A stretch of DNA of 19,137 nt from Anaerolineaceae bacterium UBA700 (GCA_002298885.1 DBMK01000093.1:1-19137); one strand, 5' to 3'; counted from the first letter of the stretch, positions 1-7,440 are shown. The notes: generated from the sequence alone by a model not told the origin. Made by a program: numbers and translations.

Positions 1-11
1 CGAGTGAAGTT

Positions 12-89
<78 letters not shown>

Positions 90-95
90 ACTAAG

Positions 96-122
96 AAAAC
101 CATCCTTGTGGATGGTTTTTTT
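96..122 (+). terminator. Intrinsic terminator of tRNA-Pro
   Basis: A 10-bp perfect stem (AAAACCATCC at 96-105 with its complement at 110-119) closes a TTGT loop and runs into a T-tract ending at 122. It lies 8 nt after the tRNA and should end a single-gene tRNA transcript. Confidence 0.9.
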
Positions 123-319
123 AATTCACTCTACCCTACGATATCCTTACACTGTTGTAATGTAAAAATTATTGATATTAAATATAATCATTAATAGCGT
201 CAGAAGTATCCTTACCGGTTCAATCCTATACGCAGCAGTCGTAACTCTCCGCACAAACCGCGGTGTTTATTCTTAATCCAGCGCGTATTTAGAATTGGTG
301 CAATACCAGACAGAAAGGT

Positions 320-363
320 AAGGAAGACCGGGCTCCAGCTCGCCCTGCCTGCCCGGATTCCTT
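320..363. repeat. Imperfect palindrome just upstream of the 994-aa protein gene
   Basis: AAGGAA (320-325) plus CCGGGC (328-333) are repeated in inverted order as GCCCGG (351-356) plus TTCCTT (358-363), with only a small internal mismatch and a 17-nt loop. There is no T-tract, so it is not an intrinsic terminator. If transcription starts near 377, it lies over the -35 region and could be an operator. If transcription starts further upstream, it is an mRNA hairpin 13 nt before the ATG. The 123-319 stretch upstream is AT-rich, with an isolated TATAAT at 183-188 but no matching -35. Confidence 0.6.
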
Positions 364-364
364 C

Positions 365-370
365 GATAAT
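365..370 (+). promoter_or_regulatory. Candidate -10 box (GATAAT) for a leaderless transcript
   Basis: GATAAT matches the -10 consensus at 5 of 6 positions and ends 6 nt before the ATG at 377. No Shine-Dalgarno sequence lies in the window before that ATG. No convincing -35 is visible. The call rests partly on the same spacing recurring at four other genes here. Confidence 0.35.
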
Positions 371-376
371 TCGATT

Positions 377-3361
377 ATGAACGCCTACCGAAAATACCCC
401 TTTAGAAGAAATGTACCTGCGTTCCTGCTTGCCATTCTTATTCTCTTCGTGCAGGCCGCAGGAACCGGCCAGGCTGCATCGACCACGCTGTTTGGCAACA
501 CCAGCATAAATCCCAACCAGGATAGCAACGCCGCCGGGATGGCGGAAGTCTTCCAGATCACCGCGCTCGAAAACGGCACGGTAAACAAGCTTTACGTTTA
601 CCTGGACACAGGCTCTACCAGTACGCAGATTGTACTTGGTCTGTATGCCAACGGCGCCAACAACGAGCCCGGCGCGCTGCTCACCCAGGCCGGCCTTGCC
701 AACCCCGGTTCCGGCAAATGGGTCTCCGTTGCCGTCCCGCCAGTCGGCGTGACCAAAGGCACACAGTACTGGATTGCGATCCTGGGCGCCTACGGCAGCG
801 GCGTGATGCGCTTCCGCGATTCGTCCTGCTGCGGCAAGTCCGAGACCAGCCGGGCCGCCAACCTGACCGCCCTGCCCGCCGCCTGGACGGTCGGATCGGT
901 CTATTCGAACGCCCCGATCTCGGCTTATGCAGTCCAGGAGGACGCTGGCCCGACCGCCACGCTCTCCTTCACGCCATCCGCCTCGACGACGCGCACAACC
1001 TTGCCGCCAACCTTCACCCCGACCAGCACACTGACCTTCACCCCAACCACAACGCGCACGTCCACTTCCACCCCCACACCAACGAACACCCTTCCCCCGC
1101 AGCCGACGTTCACCCTGACCTCAACAGTCACCACCACGTCCACAACCTCACCTACCTCGACGAATCCGCCCTCGCAGACTCCGTCCTACACCCCCACCCA
1201 AACGGGCACTTCAACCCTCACAAATACCCCGGCACCCAGCTCAACCCTCACCCCCACCCTTTCCGCCACCTCCACCCCCACAAATTCGGCTACGCCGTTA
1301 CCGACCAATACCCTTACCGCAACATCCACGTTTACCCCCACCGCCACCCTGGAGCCGGCCGCGCCGGCTGCCTTTGCAGTGGGTCCCGGCGCGGTGGACG
1401 TGATCCCGCGCCAGATCGTGCGCGCGAGCGACGATCGGGTTTACCTCTTTGCCATCAAAGGCAACCGCAGCGACCGGATCGAATCCTTTTGGAGCCGGAA
1501 TCCGGGGCTGCCCGGCGGAACCGCCGACTTCCAAGCCGGCCCGGAGCTGGGTGAACCGGTCATCATTATCTCGGTCGATACCGCCTACGATGGCCTGAAC
1601 ACAATCCATGTACTGACCAACCTGTCCAACGGCACGCTGCGCGACCACCCGTTTGACGTCTCCTCTCACAGTTTCCGCCCGGCAATCACCCTGGCGCCAA
1701 ATACCCTGTTGGGCAGCCCGGCCAGCGCGGCTACCGCGATCGATATCGGCACCTCCGGCGTGTCGAGCATGTTCGACCGCGCCGGCCGGCTGAATTTGCT
1801 CTATTGGTCCACCGGAAGTCAGATCACCCACCTGGCGCTAAATTATGACCCGCTTTCGAATAGTTTCAGCAAGGTTTCCGGGCCGACCCGGGTGGATACG
1901 CTCGGCACGGACAACAACCATCCTGCGGCGGCGGTTTCCCCGCTGGACGATTCGCTCACCGTGGCCTGGGTGTCCGGCAGCTCCGGGGCCGGCAAGATTT
2001 TCGCCCGCACTCGCTCCGTTGACGGCGTGTGGGGCGACGCCGAACAGGTTAATGGGGCAGACGTGTGGACCAGCTCGTACATGGGCCTGAATATCGATCA
2101 AGGTCCCAGCCTGGTGATCGACTCGGTAGGGGTCCAGCACCTGGCGTACATCGAAACCAGCCAGCCCGGTTACGATTACGGCCGCGTCCATTACGTCCGC
2201 AGCGCCGGGACCGGTTGGGTCGACCAATACGCCGGCTTTTTATCCAATGACCCGGCCCTGGCCTTAGATAACCAGGACAATCTTTTCCTGCTGGGCCACG
2301 GCGACCCGGCCGATCCAGCCTGCACTTCGTACAATGTGATGTGCGTTTCGCAGCGCGCTGAAGATGGGACCTGGAGCACCTTCCAGCTTATCGCCAGCCC
2401 GCCGGCCGGCGTAACTTTCGACGCCAGCGTTTCGGTCAAGTGGTCCGTCATCGGCTGGAATCGCCCCGAAACGATCGAGTTTGTTTTCTTCTCTACCCCT
2501 TATGCAACGCCCACCCTCTATTACGGCCATCTTGGAAATGGCGTCGCCATTCCGACGCCGGTTCCAGGCAATTCGCCAACGCCTACCTTTACCACTTCGC
2601 CAACCCCATCGCCTACCACGGCCGTCACCCGCACGCCCACTGTCACACGCACACCGGTCGTTTTACCCTCAGCAACCAACACCCGCACGCCAAGATTCTA
2701 TCGAACGCCGACCCGTACGCCAACAATTTACACCTCTCCGACCAGAACGCCCACTCCAACCGTCGCCGCGCGATCCTCGACGCCTACATCAACCTCTTCA
2801 ACAGGCGGGTTCCCCTCGACGGGCCTTTTAGATATGTTTAACCGCGCCAACGGCGCCATCGGATCGAGCTGGAGCGGGAAGACCGGCGGTTACGCCGTAT
2901 CCTCAAACCAGTTATCCATCGGCACCGGAGGGGAGCTGTTCTGGTCGGCATCCTCCTTCGGAACAAGCCAGGAAGTATTCGTAACATTCAATGCAGTAGA
3001 TCCGGCCGCAGCCGAGCAGGACCTGCTGCTTAAATCCCAGAGCGCCACTGGATGGACAAGCGGCGTGATCGAAGTCTGGTATCAGGCCGCCAGCCACCGC
3101 GTGCAGGTCTGGACCTACTCCCCCGCCCAGGGCTGGGTGCAGCGTGGCGCCGACATTGCGGTCACCTTTGCCAATGGCGATCAGTTTGGGGCGCGCTCTA
3201 CCGCCAACGGCAGCGTCGAAGTCTTCCGCAACGGCGTCCTGGTAGGATCGAGGGACGCCAGCGCCTGGTCATTCTCCGGCACAGGCGGTTACATCGGGCT
3301 ATGGTTCATTACCGCCCCGAATACACTTTTGGATAATTTTGGGGGTGGGACCCTGCCTTAA
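377..3361 (+). CDS. Large secreted multidomain surface protein with Thr/Pro-rich linkers
   Basis: The 994-residue product has a positively charged N-terminus, a hydrophobic core (about 14-28) and a likely signal-peptidase site after GQA near residue 33. A first beta-rich domain (about 35-190, with a CC pair near 151) is followed by a Thr/Pro/Ser linker (about 195-328). A central region (about 330-720), rich in Asp, Trp and Gly, looks like a sialidase/BNR-type beta-propeller (it contains runs such as VYLFAIKGN). A second Thr/Pro linker (about 725-812) leads to a C-terminal lectin-like beta-sandwich (about 815-994, starting DMFNRANG and ending DNFGGGTLP). Similar domain-linker layouts are common in Anaerolineae exported proteins. 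It is probably a cell-surface or released binding protein; no catalytic residues can be assigned. ATG 377 is chosen because it gives an intact signal peptide. A terminator follows at 3417, so it is monocistronic. Confidence 0.85.
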   Translation: MNAYRKYPFRRNVPAFLLAILILFVQAAGTGQAASTTLFGNTSINPNQDSNAAGMAEVFQITALENGTVNKLYVYLDTGSTSTQIVLGLYANGANNEPGALLTQAGLANPGSGKWVSVAVPPVGVTKGTQYWIAILGAYGSGVMRFRDSSCCGKSETSRAANLTALPAAWTVGSVYSNAPISAYAVQEDAGPTATLSFTPSASTTRTTLPPTFTPTSTLTFTPTTTRTSTSTPTPTNTLPPQPTFTLTSTVTTTSTTSPTSTNPPSQTPSYTPTQTGTSTLTNTPAPSSTLTPTLSATSTPTNSATPLPTNTLTATSTFTPTATLEPAAPAAFAVGPGAVDVIPRQIVRASDDRVYLFAIKGNRSDRIESFWSRNPGLPGGTADFQAGPELGEPVIIISVDTAYDGLNTIHVLTNLSNGTLRDHPFDVSSHSFRPAITLAPNTLLGSPASAATAIDIGTSGVSSMFDRAGRLNLLYWSTGSQITHLALNYDPLSNSFSKVSGPTRVDTLGTDNNHPAAAVSPLDDSLTVAWVSGSSGAGKIFARTRSVDGVWGDAEQVNGADVWTSSYMGLNIDQGPSLVIDSVGVQHLAYIETSQPGYDYGRVHYVRSAGTGWVDQYAGFLSNDPALALDNQDNLFLLGHGDPADPACTSYNVMCVSQRAEDGTWSTFQLIASPPAGVTFDASVSVKWSVIGWNRPETIEFVFFSTPYATPTLYYGHLGNGVAIPTPVPGNSPTPTFTTSPTPSPTTAVTRTPTVTRTPVVLPSATNTRTPRFYRTPTRTPTIYTSPTRTPTPTVAARSSTPTSTSSTGGFPSTGLLDMFNRANGAIGSSWSGKTGGYAVSSNQLSIGTGGELFWSASSFGTSQEVFVTFNAVDPAAAEQDLLLKSQSATGWTSGVIEVWYQAASHRVQVWTYSPAQGWVQRGADIAVTFANGDQFGARSTANGSVEVFRNGVLVGSRDASAWSFSGTGGYIGLWFITAPNTLLDNFGGGTLP

Positions 3362-3416
3362 ATTAGCTATCAGGCGGAAATTCTCCGACTCGGAAATTTT
3401 CCGGTAGTCCGCTTCA

Positions 3417-3455
3417 GACCAGACAGGTTTAACAAAACCTGTCTGGTCTTTTATT
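3417..3455 (+). terminator. Strong intrinsic terminator after the surface-protein gene
   Basis: A perfect 14-bp stem (3417-3430 with 3435-3448) closes the 4-nt loop AACA and is followed by TTTTATT. It separates the 994-residue gene from the next gene, which must therefore have its own promoter. Confidence 0.93.
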
Positions 3456-3475
3456 CGCTCATCCCGAATCCACGC

Positions 3476-3481
3476 TACAAT
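3476..3481 (+). promoter_or_regulatory. Candidate -10 box (TACAAT) for a leaderless transcript
   Basis: TACAAT (5 of 6 consensus positions) ends 7 nt before the ATG at 3489 and lies just downstream of a terminator, where a promoter is required. No Shine-Dalgarno sequence fits between it and the ATG. The -35 region is not recognisable. Confidence 0.45.
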
Positions 3482-3488
3482 ATGCTGA

Positions 3489-4415
3489 ATGAAGATTCGA
3501 TCTCCAAAAGCATTTCCATTTATTTTCTCGATAGCAGTTTTCTTATTTTTTGTAGGTTTTCTTAGTTTCCAGTCCGGCCGGGGCGCCTCTAACCTCCAGG
3601 TCACGTACATCGACGTCAGCCAGGGAGATAGCATCCTGCTCAGGGACCCCAATGGATTCACGATCCTGATCGATGGAGGGCCTCCATCTGCAGGTGCGGC
3701 TGTGGTCAATTTCATCAAGTCGAAAGGCATATCGACGATCGACGTGATTGCGGCCTCCCATGCCGACAGCGACCACATCGGCGGCCTGATTACCGTCCTC
3801 AAGGACCCGGCTATTTCCGTTAATCGTGTTTTGTACAATGGATATGCCGGCTCGACCGCCACCTGGAATAACTTTACCGCCGCGGTTGAGGCGAAAGGGC
3901 TGGCCCTGGAGGCGGTCCAGTTCCCTCAGACCCTTCCCCTGGGTCTTCTGACCGTCTGGGTCATGAACCCGGCTTCCGGGCTGGGCAATCCCGAGACGAA
4001 CGACGCATCGCTCGTTCTGAAAATTATTTATAACCAAAACGAATTCCTATTTACTGGCGACATCGACGCAACCATCGAAGCAACCATCATGGCTCGCAGC
4101 ACCCCCCTTGCCGCCGATGTTTTAAAGGTTGCCCATCATGGATCTGTCTACAGCTCGAGCCCTGACTTCATCGCCTCAGTGGCGCCTACCGATGCGGTTA
4201 TTTCAGTCGGAAATAACTCATACGGCCATCCTTCCGCAGACACGATCGCCAGAATTGCAACAGTTGGAGCGAAGATCTGGAGGACGGATCGAGATGGAAA
4301 TATCCTGGTCGATGCGGACGGGCTGTCATACAGCGTGATTCCGCAAATCCCGGACCAGCCTTTACATATTTTTGCACCGCTAGTAATGAACTTTCGTGTT
4401 CAACAAGGCCCTTAA
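3489..4415 (+). CDS. Exported ComEC-type metallo-beta-lactamase-fold hydrolase
   Basis: The 308-residue protein has an N-terminal signal or anchor helix (about 8-28), then a metallo-beta-lactamase domain like the C-terminal domain of the DNA-uptake protein ComEC. The metal motif SHADSDHIGG gives H91, D93, D95 and H96. Further landmarks are FTGDID (D191), KVAHHGS (H216/H217) and GNNSYGHPS (241-249), the last being typical of ComEC. In that family the domain is thought to act as a nuclease or phosphodiesterase; the substrate here is unknown. The ComEC channel domain is absent, so this is a stand-alone extracytoplasmic enzyme. The last 16 residues hold HIFAPLVMN (293-301), resembling the short IYLPLV-type tails seen on many exported Anaerolineae proteins (from memory). 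No Shine-Dalgarno sequence precedes ATG 3489. Confidence 0.85.
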   Translation: MKIRSPKAFPFIFSIAVFLFFVGFLSFQSGRGASNLQVTYIDVSQGDSILLRDPNGFTILIDGGPPSAGAAVVNFIKSKGISTIDVIAASHADSDHIGGLITVLKDPAISVNRVLYNGYAGSTATWNNFTAAVEAKGLALEAVQFPQTLPLGLLTVWVMNPASGLGNPETNDASLVLKIIYNQNEFLFTGDIDATIEATIMARSTPLAADVLKVAHHGSVYSSSPDFIASVAPTDAVISVGNNSYGHPSADTIARIATVGAKIWRTDRDGNILVDADGLSYSVIPQIPDQPLHIFAPLVMNFRVQQGP

Positions 4416-4450
4416 AACCATATATCGAATTGTCGTTGAAGATTCATATT

Positions 4451-4733
4451 GACCTAACCCCCGGCCCTCTTCTCGGATGATATTTAACAAATATTCCGTA
4501 ACTAAATCTTTCGTACATGCTTGCGCCGCCTGGGGCTAAAGCCACCAGGCTACTAGAACCCAAGCCCGCCAAGGAGGGCTGGTTAGGCGAGCGACATTTA
4601 AGTCGGCCTTGGCCGACTTGGATTTTGGGCAGCCTGGGGTTTAAAACCCCAGGCGTCTCAGTTGGATAAACCGCTGAAGTTATTGTGTTATTTTGTTTAA
4701 GCTGATTAGGGAAGGGGGCCGGGGGGTTAGATC
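4451..4733. repeat. MITE-like inverted-repeat element (first copy)
   Basis: This element fills most of the 409-nt gene-free stretch 4416-4824. The left end reads GACCTAACCCCCGGCCCT (4451-4468). The right end, read on the other strand, is GGATCTAACCCCCCGGCCCC. The same left-end sequence, preceded by ATT, opens a second element at 9401. No protein is encoded inside. A second palindromic element is nested at 4527-4655. It is probably non-autonomous and moved, if at all, by an enzyme encoded elsewhere. I see no clear target-site duplication. Confidence 0.6.
4527..4655. repeat. Nested composite palindromic repeat
   Basis: The ends CGCCTGGGG (4527-4535) and CCCCAGGCG (4647-4655) are inverted copies, so the whole unit can fold on itself. 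Inside are local hairpins: 4528-4550 (CCTGG/CCAGG enclosing GGCT/AGCC), 4563-4580 (AGCCC/GGGCT), 4600-4619 (perfect 9-bp AAGTCGGCC stem with a TT loop) and 4632-4654 (GCCTGGGG/CCCCAGGC). It resembles extragenic palindromic repeats found at many places in a genome. It should form a multi-branched structure in RNA or single-stranded DNA. Confidence 0.6.
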
Positions 4734-4824
4734 CGTAGCTGCATATCCAGCAATAACTTCCTGAATTCCACTATACTATACATAGCCTATCATTCTATCC
4801 AATCCTGGCAAAGGGGATTCCAGC

Positions 4825-5625
4825 ATGAACGTCATCATCACCGGAGCATCTTCGGGGATCGGCAGGGCCCTGGCGGCGACTTTCGCCCAGCATGGGCATC
4901 CTGTCCTGGTGGTCGCACGGCGCGAGGATCGCCTGCAGACGCTTTGCCAGGAGGTGACTGAAAAACACGGCGCGGCAGTCCACTGCCTGGCACTGGACCT
5001 CACCTGCCCGGACGCTCCGCAGATCCTTTTTAAGGAAGCGGTGAGGGTATTTGGGAAGGTCCACGTGCTCGTCAATAACGCCGGAATGAGCCCGTACCAG
5101 GAGTTTCAGGAACTGAGCTACCGGCACATGTGCCAGATCCTCTCCCTGCACGTCCATTCCCTGACCGAGCTGTGTCACCGCTTCATCCCGCACATGTTGG
5201 ACCACGGAGAACCAAGCCACGTGGTCAACGTCGGCTCCGTGGGCGGGTACACACCGCTGCCCCGGCTCAGTGTCTACTCGGCCAGCAAGCACTACGTGCG
5301 GGCGCTGTCCAATTCGCTAGCCTACGAGTACCGCGGCACGAACGTACGGGTCAGCGCCCTTCACCCCGGCGGAACGCTGACCGAATTCCCCGCCCTGGCC
5401 GGCCAGCGCATAAAAAACTTCGCCCGGCGGACGATGCAAACCCCGGAACAGGTGGCTGAGGCAGCCTATCCGGCCATCCTCGCCGGCAAGCGGATCATCG
5501 TGCCGGGTGCGGCCAACAAATTTGCCGTCCTTGTGGGCAAGCTGCTTCCTTTCCCCTGGGCAATGCGGTTGATGGATTTCGTTTACACGCTTTCCATGGA
5601 CCAGACCCCTCCGACTTATCCATAG
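4825..5625 (+). CDS. Short-chain dehydrogenase/reductase (SDR)
   Basis: The 266-residue protein is a classical Rossmann-fold SDR resembling the DltE-like group. It has the cofactor motif TGASSGIG (6-13), NNAG (84-87), catalytic Ser138 (NVGSVGG) and the YSASK motif with Tyr151 and Lys155. Arg32/Arg33 after the second strand suggest preference for NADP(H). The Asn usually completing the catalytic tetrad is His109 here (LSLHVHSL; the codon is CAC). The substrate is unknown. AAAGGGG about 9 nt before ATG 4825 is a good ribosome-binding site. The next gene starts 10 nt after the stop, so the two are almost certainly co-transcribed. A TATACT at 4772-4777 could be the -10, but no -35 is evident. Confidence 0.9.
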   Translation: MNVIITGASSGIGRALAATFAQHGHPVLVVARREDRLQTLCQEVTEKHGAAVHCLALDLTCPDAPQILFKEAVRVFGKVHVLVNNAGMSPYQEFQELSYRHMCQILSLHVHSLTELCHRFIPHMLDHGEPSHVVNVGSVGGYTPLPRLSVYSASKHYVRALSNSLAYEYRGTNVRVSALHPGGTLTEFPALAGQRIKNFARRTMQTPEQVAEAAYPAILAGKRIIVPGAANKFAVLVGKLLPFPWAMRLMDFVYTLSMDQTPPTYP

Positions 5626-5635
5626 GGAATAACTG

Positions 5636-6616
5636 ATGACGCGCATTTTGATTGTTGGTTGTGGAGCCGTCGGGCAGGTGTATGGCCTCGCCCTGCAAAA
5701 AGCCGGGGTAACCCTGGGCTACCTGGACCGCCCCGCGACTGCCGTGAAGTTGAAACAGGCGCTGGACAACGGAGGCATCCCGCTGTTTCAAATCACTTAC
5801 CGGCGGCGGCAAGACCCAATTCCCCGCTGGTTAGCCCAATATTCCGTAATCATGGACGAGGCGGAGAGCCGGGATTTTAAACCGGACCAAATCTGGTTTA
5901 CCACTCCCTCGCCTGTTTATTATTCGCAATGGTTTCGCGAATTCCTGCAAAACGTGCCCGCTGAACGGGTGGTGTGCTTTGTACCCGAAGGCCCGCGACC
6001 CGAATTCAACCCAGAAAATGACTTGGACCGCCTGGTGTTCGCCGGAACCACCTTCATGGCCTGGCAGGGAGGCCCAGCTTGCGGCGGCGGGCGTCCGGAG
6101 GGGGTGAATTTCTGGCGGCCCCCGTTAAGCATTCCCATCACAGGCGCACAAAGCGCCTGCCGGGACGTGGAGCGCCTCTTGAAGCAAGCCGGTTTCCGAG
6201 TATCGATCGGAAAACGGGAGTCGCACTCCCAGGCCTCCGCCACAGCCGTTATGACGGCTTTTATGGCCGGCCTCGAACTTTCCGGCTGGTCGCTGGGCAG
6301 ATTTCGGCGCAGCCGGTGGCTTGGGCTCGCCGCCAGTGCCGCGCGCGAGTCGGTCCTCAGTCAAATTCCCGCCGCCGGTAGTTACTCCCGGGCGCTGATT
6401 GGAATTTTCATTTCACAGGTGGTTTTCTTTCTGGCCACCTTCCTTTTGCCGCTCCTGATCCCTTTTGACCTCGAAAAATACCTCAGGTTTCACTATACGA
6501 AAACGAGGGATCAAACCCTCACCCTGCTGGACGTCTTTGAAATGGATGCAATCCGCAGCAACCTCCCGGCAGGAAACATCCAGGCTCTCCATAGAGGGCT
6601 CCTCGGTTCAGCCTGA
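5636..6616 (+). CDS. Ketopantoate-reductase-like (ApbA/PanE-type) Rossmann protein
   Basis: The 326-residue protein starts with a dinucleotide-binding Rossmann motif (ILIVGCGAVGQVYG, glycines at 8, 10 and 13), as in 2-dehydropantoate 2-reductase N-terminal domains. The middle (about 85-145) contains TTPSPVYYSQW and FAGTTFMAWQGGP, which fit that family loosely. Residues about 254-277 form an unusually hydrophobic stretch (FISQVVFFLATFLLPLLI) that could be membrane-inserted, not expected of soluble PanE. The canonical PanE catalytic Lys/Glu cannot be placed with confidence, so ketopantoate reduction should not be assumed. AGGGA, overlapping the SDR stop, acts as its ribosome-binding site, so translation is probably coupled. 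A terminator follows at 6641. Confidence 0.75.
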   Translation: MTRILIVGCGAVGQVYGLALQKAGVTLGYLDRPATAVKLKQALDNGGIPLFQITYRRRQDPIPRWLAQYSVIMDEAESRDFKPDQIWFTTPSPVYYSQWFREFLQNVPAERVVCFVPEGPRPEFNPENDLDRLVFAGTTFMAWQGGPACGGGRPEGVNFWRPPLSIPITGAQSACRDVERLLKQAGFRVSIGKRESHSQASATAVMTAFMAGLELSGWSLGRFRRSRWLGLAASAARESVLSQIPAAGSYSRALIGIFISQVVFFLATFLLPLLIPFDLEKYLRFHYTKTRDQTLTLLDVFEMDAIRSNLPAGNIQALHRGLLGSA

Positions 6617-6640
6617 AGTTTTTATTGTGGATTCTCTCTG

Positions 6641-6682
6641 AAGGTCGAAACCGCCGCCTTATAAGCAGTCTCGACCTTTTTT
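6641..6682 (+). terminator. Intrinsic terminator of the SDR/PanE-like operon
   Basis: AAGGTCGA (6641-6648) pairs with TCGACCTT (6671-6678) across a 22-nt loop containing a smaller stem, and a T-tract follows. It lies 25 nt after the stop of the Rossmann protein gene. Confidence 0.8.
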
Positions 6683-6758
6683 ATCATTTTTTTATTTCAT
6701 TTCACCCAACAATCCCCTAAAATCAGTCTATCTGCCCGTATCTTACCGATACCGGATT

Positions 6759-6854
6759 ATGCCGCGTATAAATATGGACCAGGTGGGCGAAGTGAACGAA
6801 AAAATCCAGGCAGCTCGAATCGATGTCGACGAATCTGACGTCGAGCATCGCTAA
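6759..6854 (+). CDS. Possible 31-residue small protein
   Basis: ATG at 6759 opens a 31-codon frame ending in TAA at 6854, 34 nt before the next gene. The product is hydrophilic and charged, rich in Asp and Glu towards its C-terminus (RIDVDESDVEHR), and unlike anything I recognise. There is no Shine-Dalgarno sequence in front of it. The same DNA can form a hairpin (6821-6850), so the stretch may instead be an RNA leader for the downstream gene. It is listed because it lies cleanly between a terminator and a co-oriented gene. Confidence 0.25.
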   Translation: MPRINMDQVGEVNEKIQAARIDVDESDVEHR

Positions 6855-6888
6855 TTTAAAATAGAACCCAGTAGAAAGGCAGTAAAAA

Positions 6889-7251
6889 GTGGACAGAATC
6901 CAGTTCGTAACTCACAAAGGCAAGAGAATCCTGATCGAAGATTTCACCAACTACAAGGCTGGACCCGAGATGATCGCCCTGATCAAACAAGCCCAGGCAA
7001 TCATCGCCAAAGAACCCCCCAAATCCGTTTTGGCGGTGTTTGATGCCACCGGATCCGCATTCAATAACGACGTCCTTAGCGCCATGAAGGAATTCACCAA
7101 GGCCAACACGCCTTACATCAAGCTGGCGACAGTGGTCGGCATCAACGGTCTGCTCAAGGTGGCTCTGACCGCCGTATCAAAATTTGCCGGGCGCGATTTT
7201 ATCTCTTTCAACACCCGCGCCGAAGCCATGGATTGGCTAGCGACGCGCTAA
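6889..7251 (+). CDS. STAS/SEC14-like single-domain protein
   Basis: The 120-residue cytosolic protein matches the pattern of small SpoIIAA/STAS-SEC14-like proteins: an N-terminal strand pair (RIQFVTHKGKRILIEDF), a helix rich in Ala and Lys, the core KSVLAVFDATGSAFN (45-59), then KEFTKANTPYIKLATVVGINGLLKV (67-91) and a final EAMDWL. Members of this family are usually annotated only by fold, and their ligands or partners are unknown. There is no anti-sigma or sulfate-transporter partner nearby. The start is GTG 6889, supported by AAAGG at about 6874-6878; no in-frame ATG comes early enough to keep the first strand. It appears monocistronic. Confidence 0.75.
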   Translation: MDRIQFVTHKGKRILIEDFTNYKAGPEMIALIKQAQAIIAKEPPKSVLAVFDATGSAFNNDVLSAMKEFTKANTPYIKLATVVGINGLLKVALTAVSKFAGRDFISFNTRAEAMDWLATR

Positions 7252-7410
7252 AAAAAGGAATACAAACCTCGCTCCTCCTCGCTCTAAGGAGGTCACCGAC
7301 CCCCGTCTCGGAGCCAGGCGCTTTCCTCGTACAATTTTCCTCGACATTTGCGCTGAGGTCACCCCTTTCCGGGTGCTACGCAAAGATCCCAGCAGAGCTT
7401 TAAAAATTGG

Positions 7411-7440
7411 CGTATGGCGGGCCTCCTGGCCCGCCATATG
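7411..7440. repeat. Perfect palindromic repeat, copy 1
   Basis: ATGGCGGGCC (7414-7423) and its inverted copy (7428-7437) flank TCCT, and flanking bases extend the pairing to about 7411-7440. It is the most structured part of the 337-nt gene-free stretch 7252-7588 between two convergent genes. The rest of that stretch shows only a loose hairpin (about 7348-7386) and no recognisable gene. Confidence 0.7.

Noticed and set aside
155..188. TTGTAA and TATAAT as a promoter for the 994-aa gene
   Set aside because: The 22-nt spacing is too long and the start codon is nearly 190 nt away. The GATAAT at 365 fits the local pattern better, although neither is proven.
1000..1350. Repeated ACC/CCC-rich tracts that could be read as tandem repeats or a CRISPR array
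   Set aside because: There are no constant repeat units with unique spacers. The periodicity is that of degenerate Thr-Pro codons within a coding frame.
718..1554. Long + strand frame (278 codons) inside the surface-protein gene, and minus-strand frames over the same stretch
   Set aside because: They exist because the repetitive Thr/Pro codons leave other frames open. Their products are His/Pro- or Val/Gly-repetitive and have no domain character.
7252..7400. Structured stretch considered as a riboswitch or small RNA
   Set aside because: Only short, imperfect stems form (for example CACCC/GGGTG near 7361-7376). No known riboswitch core was recognised and no gene follows on the + strand.
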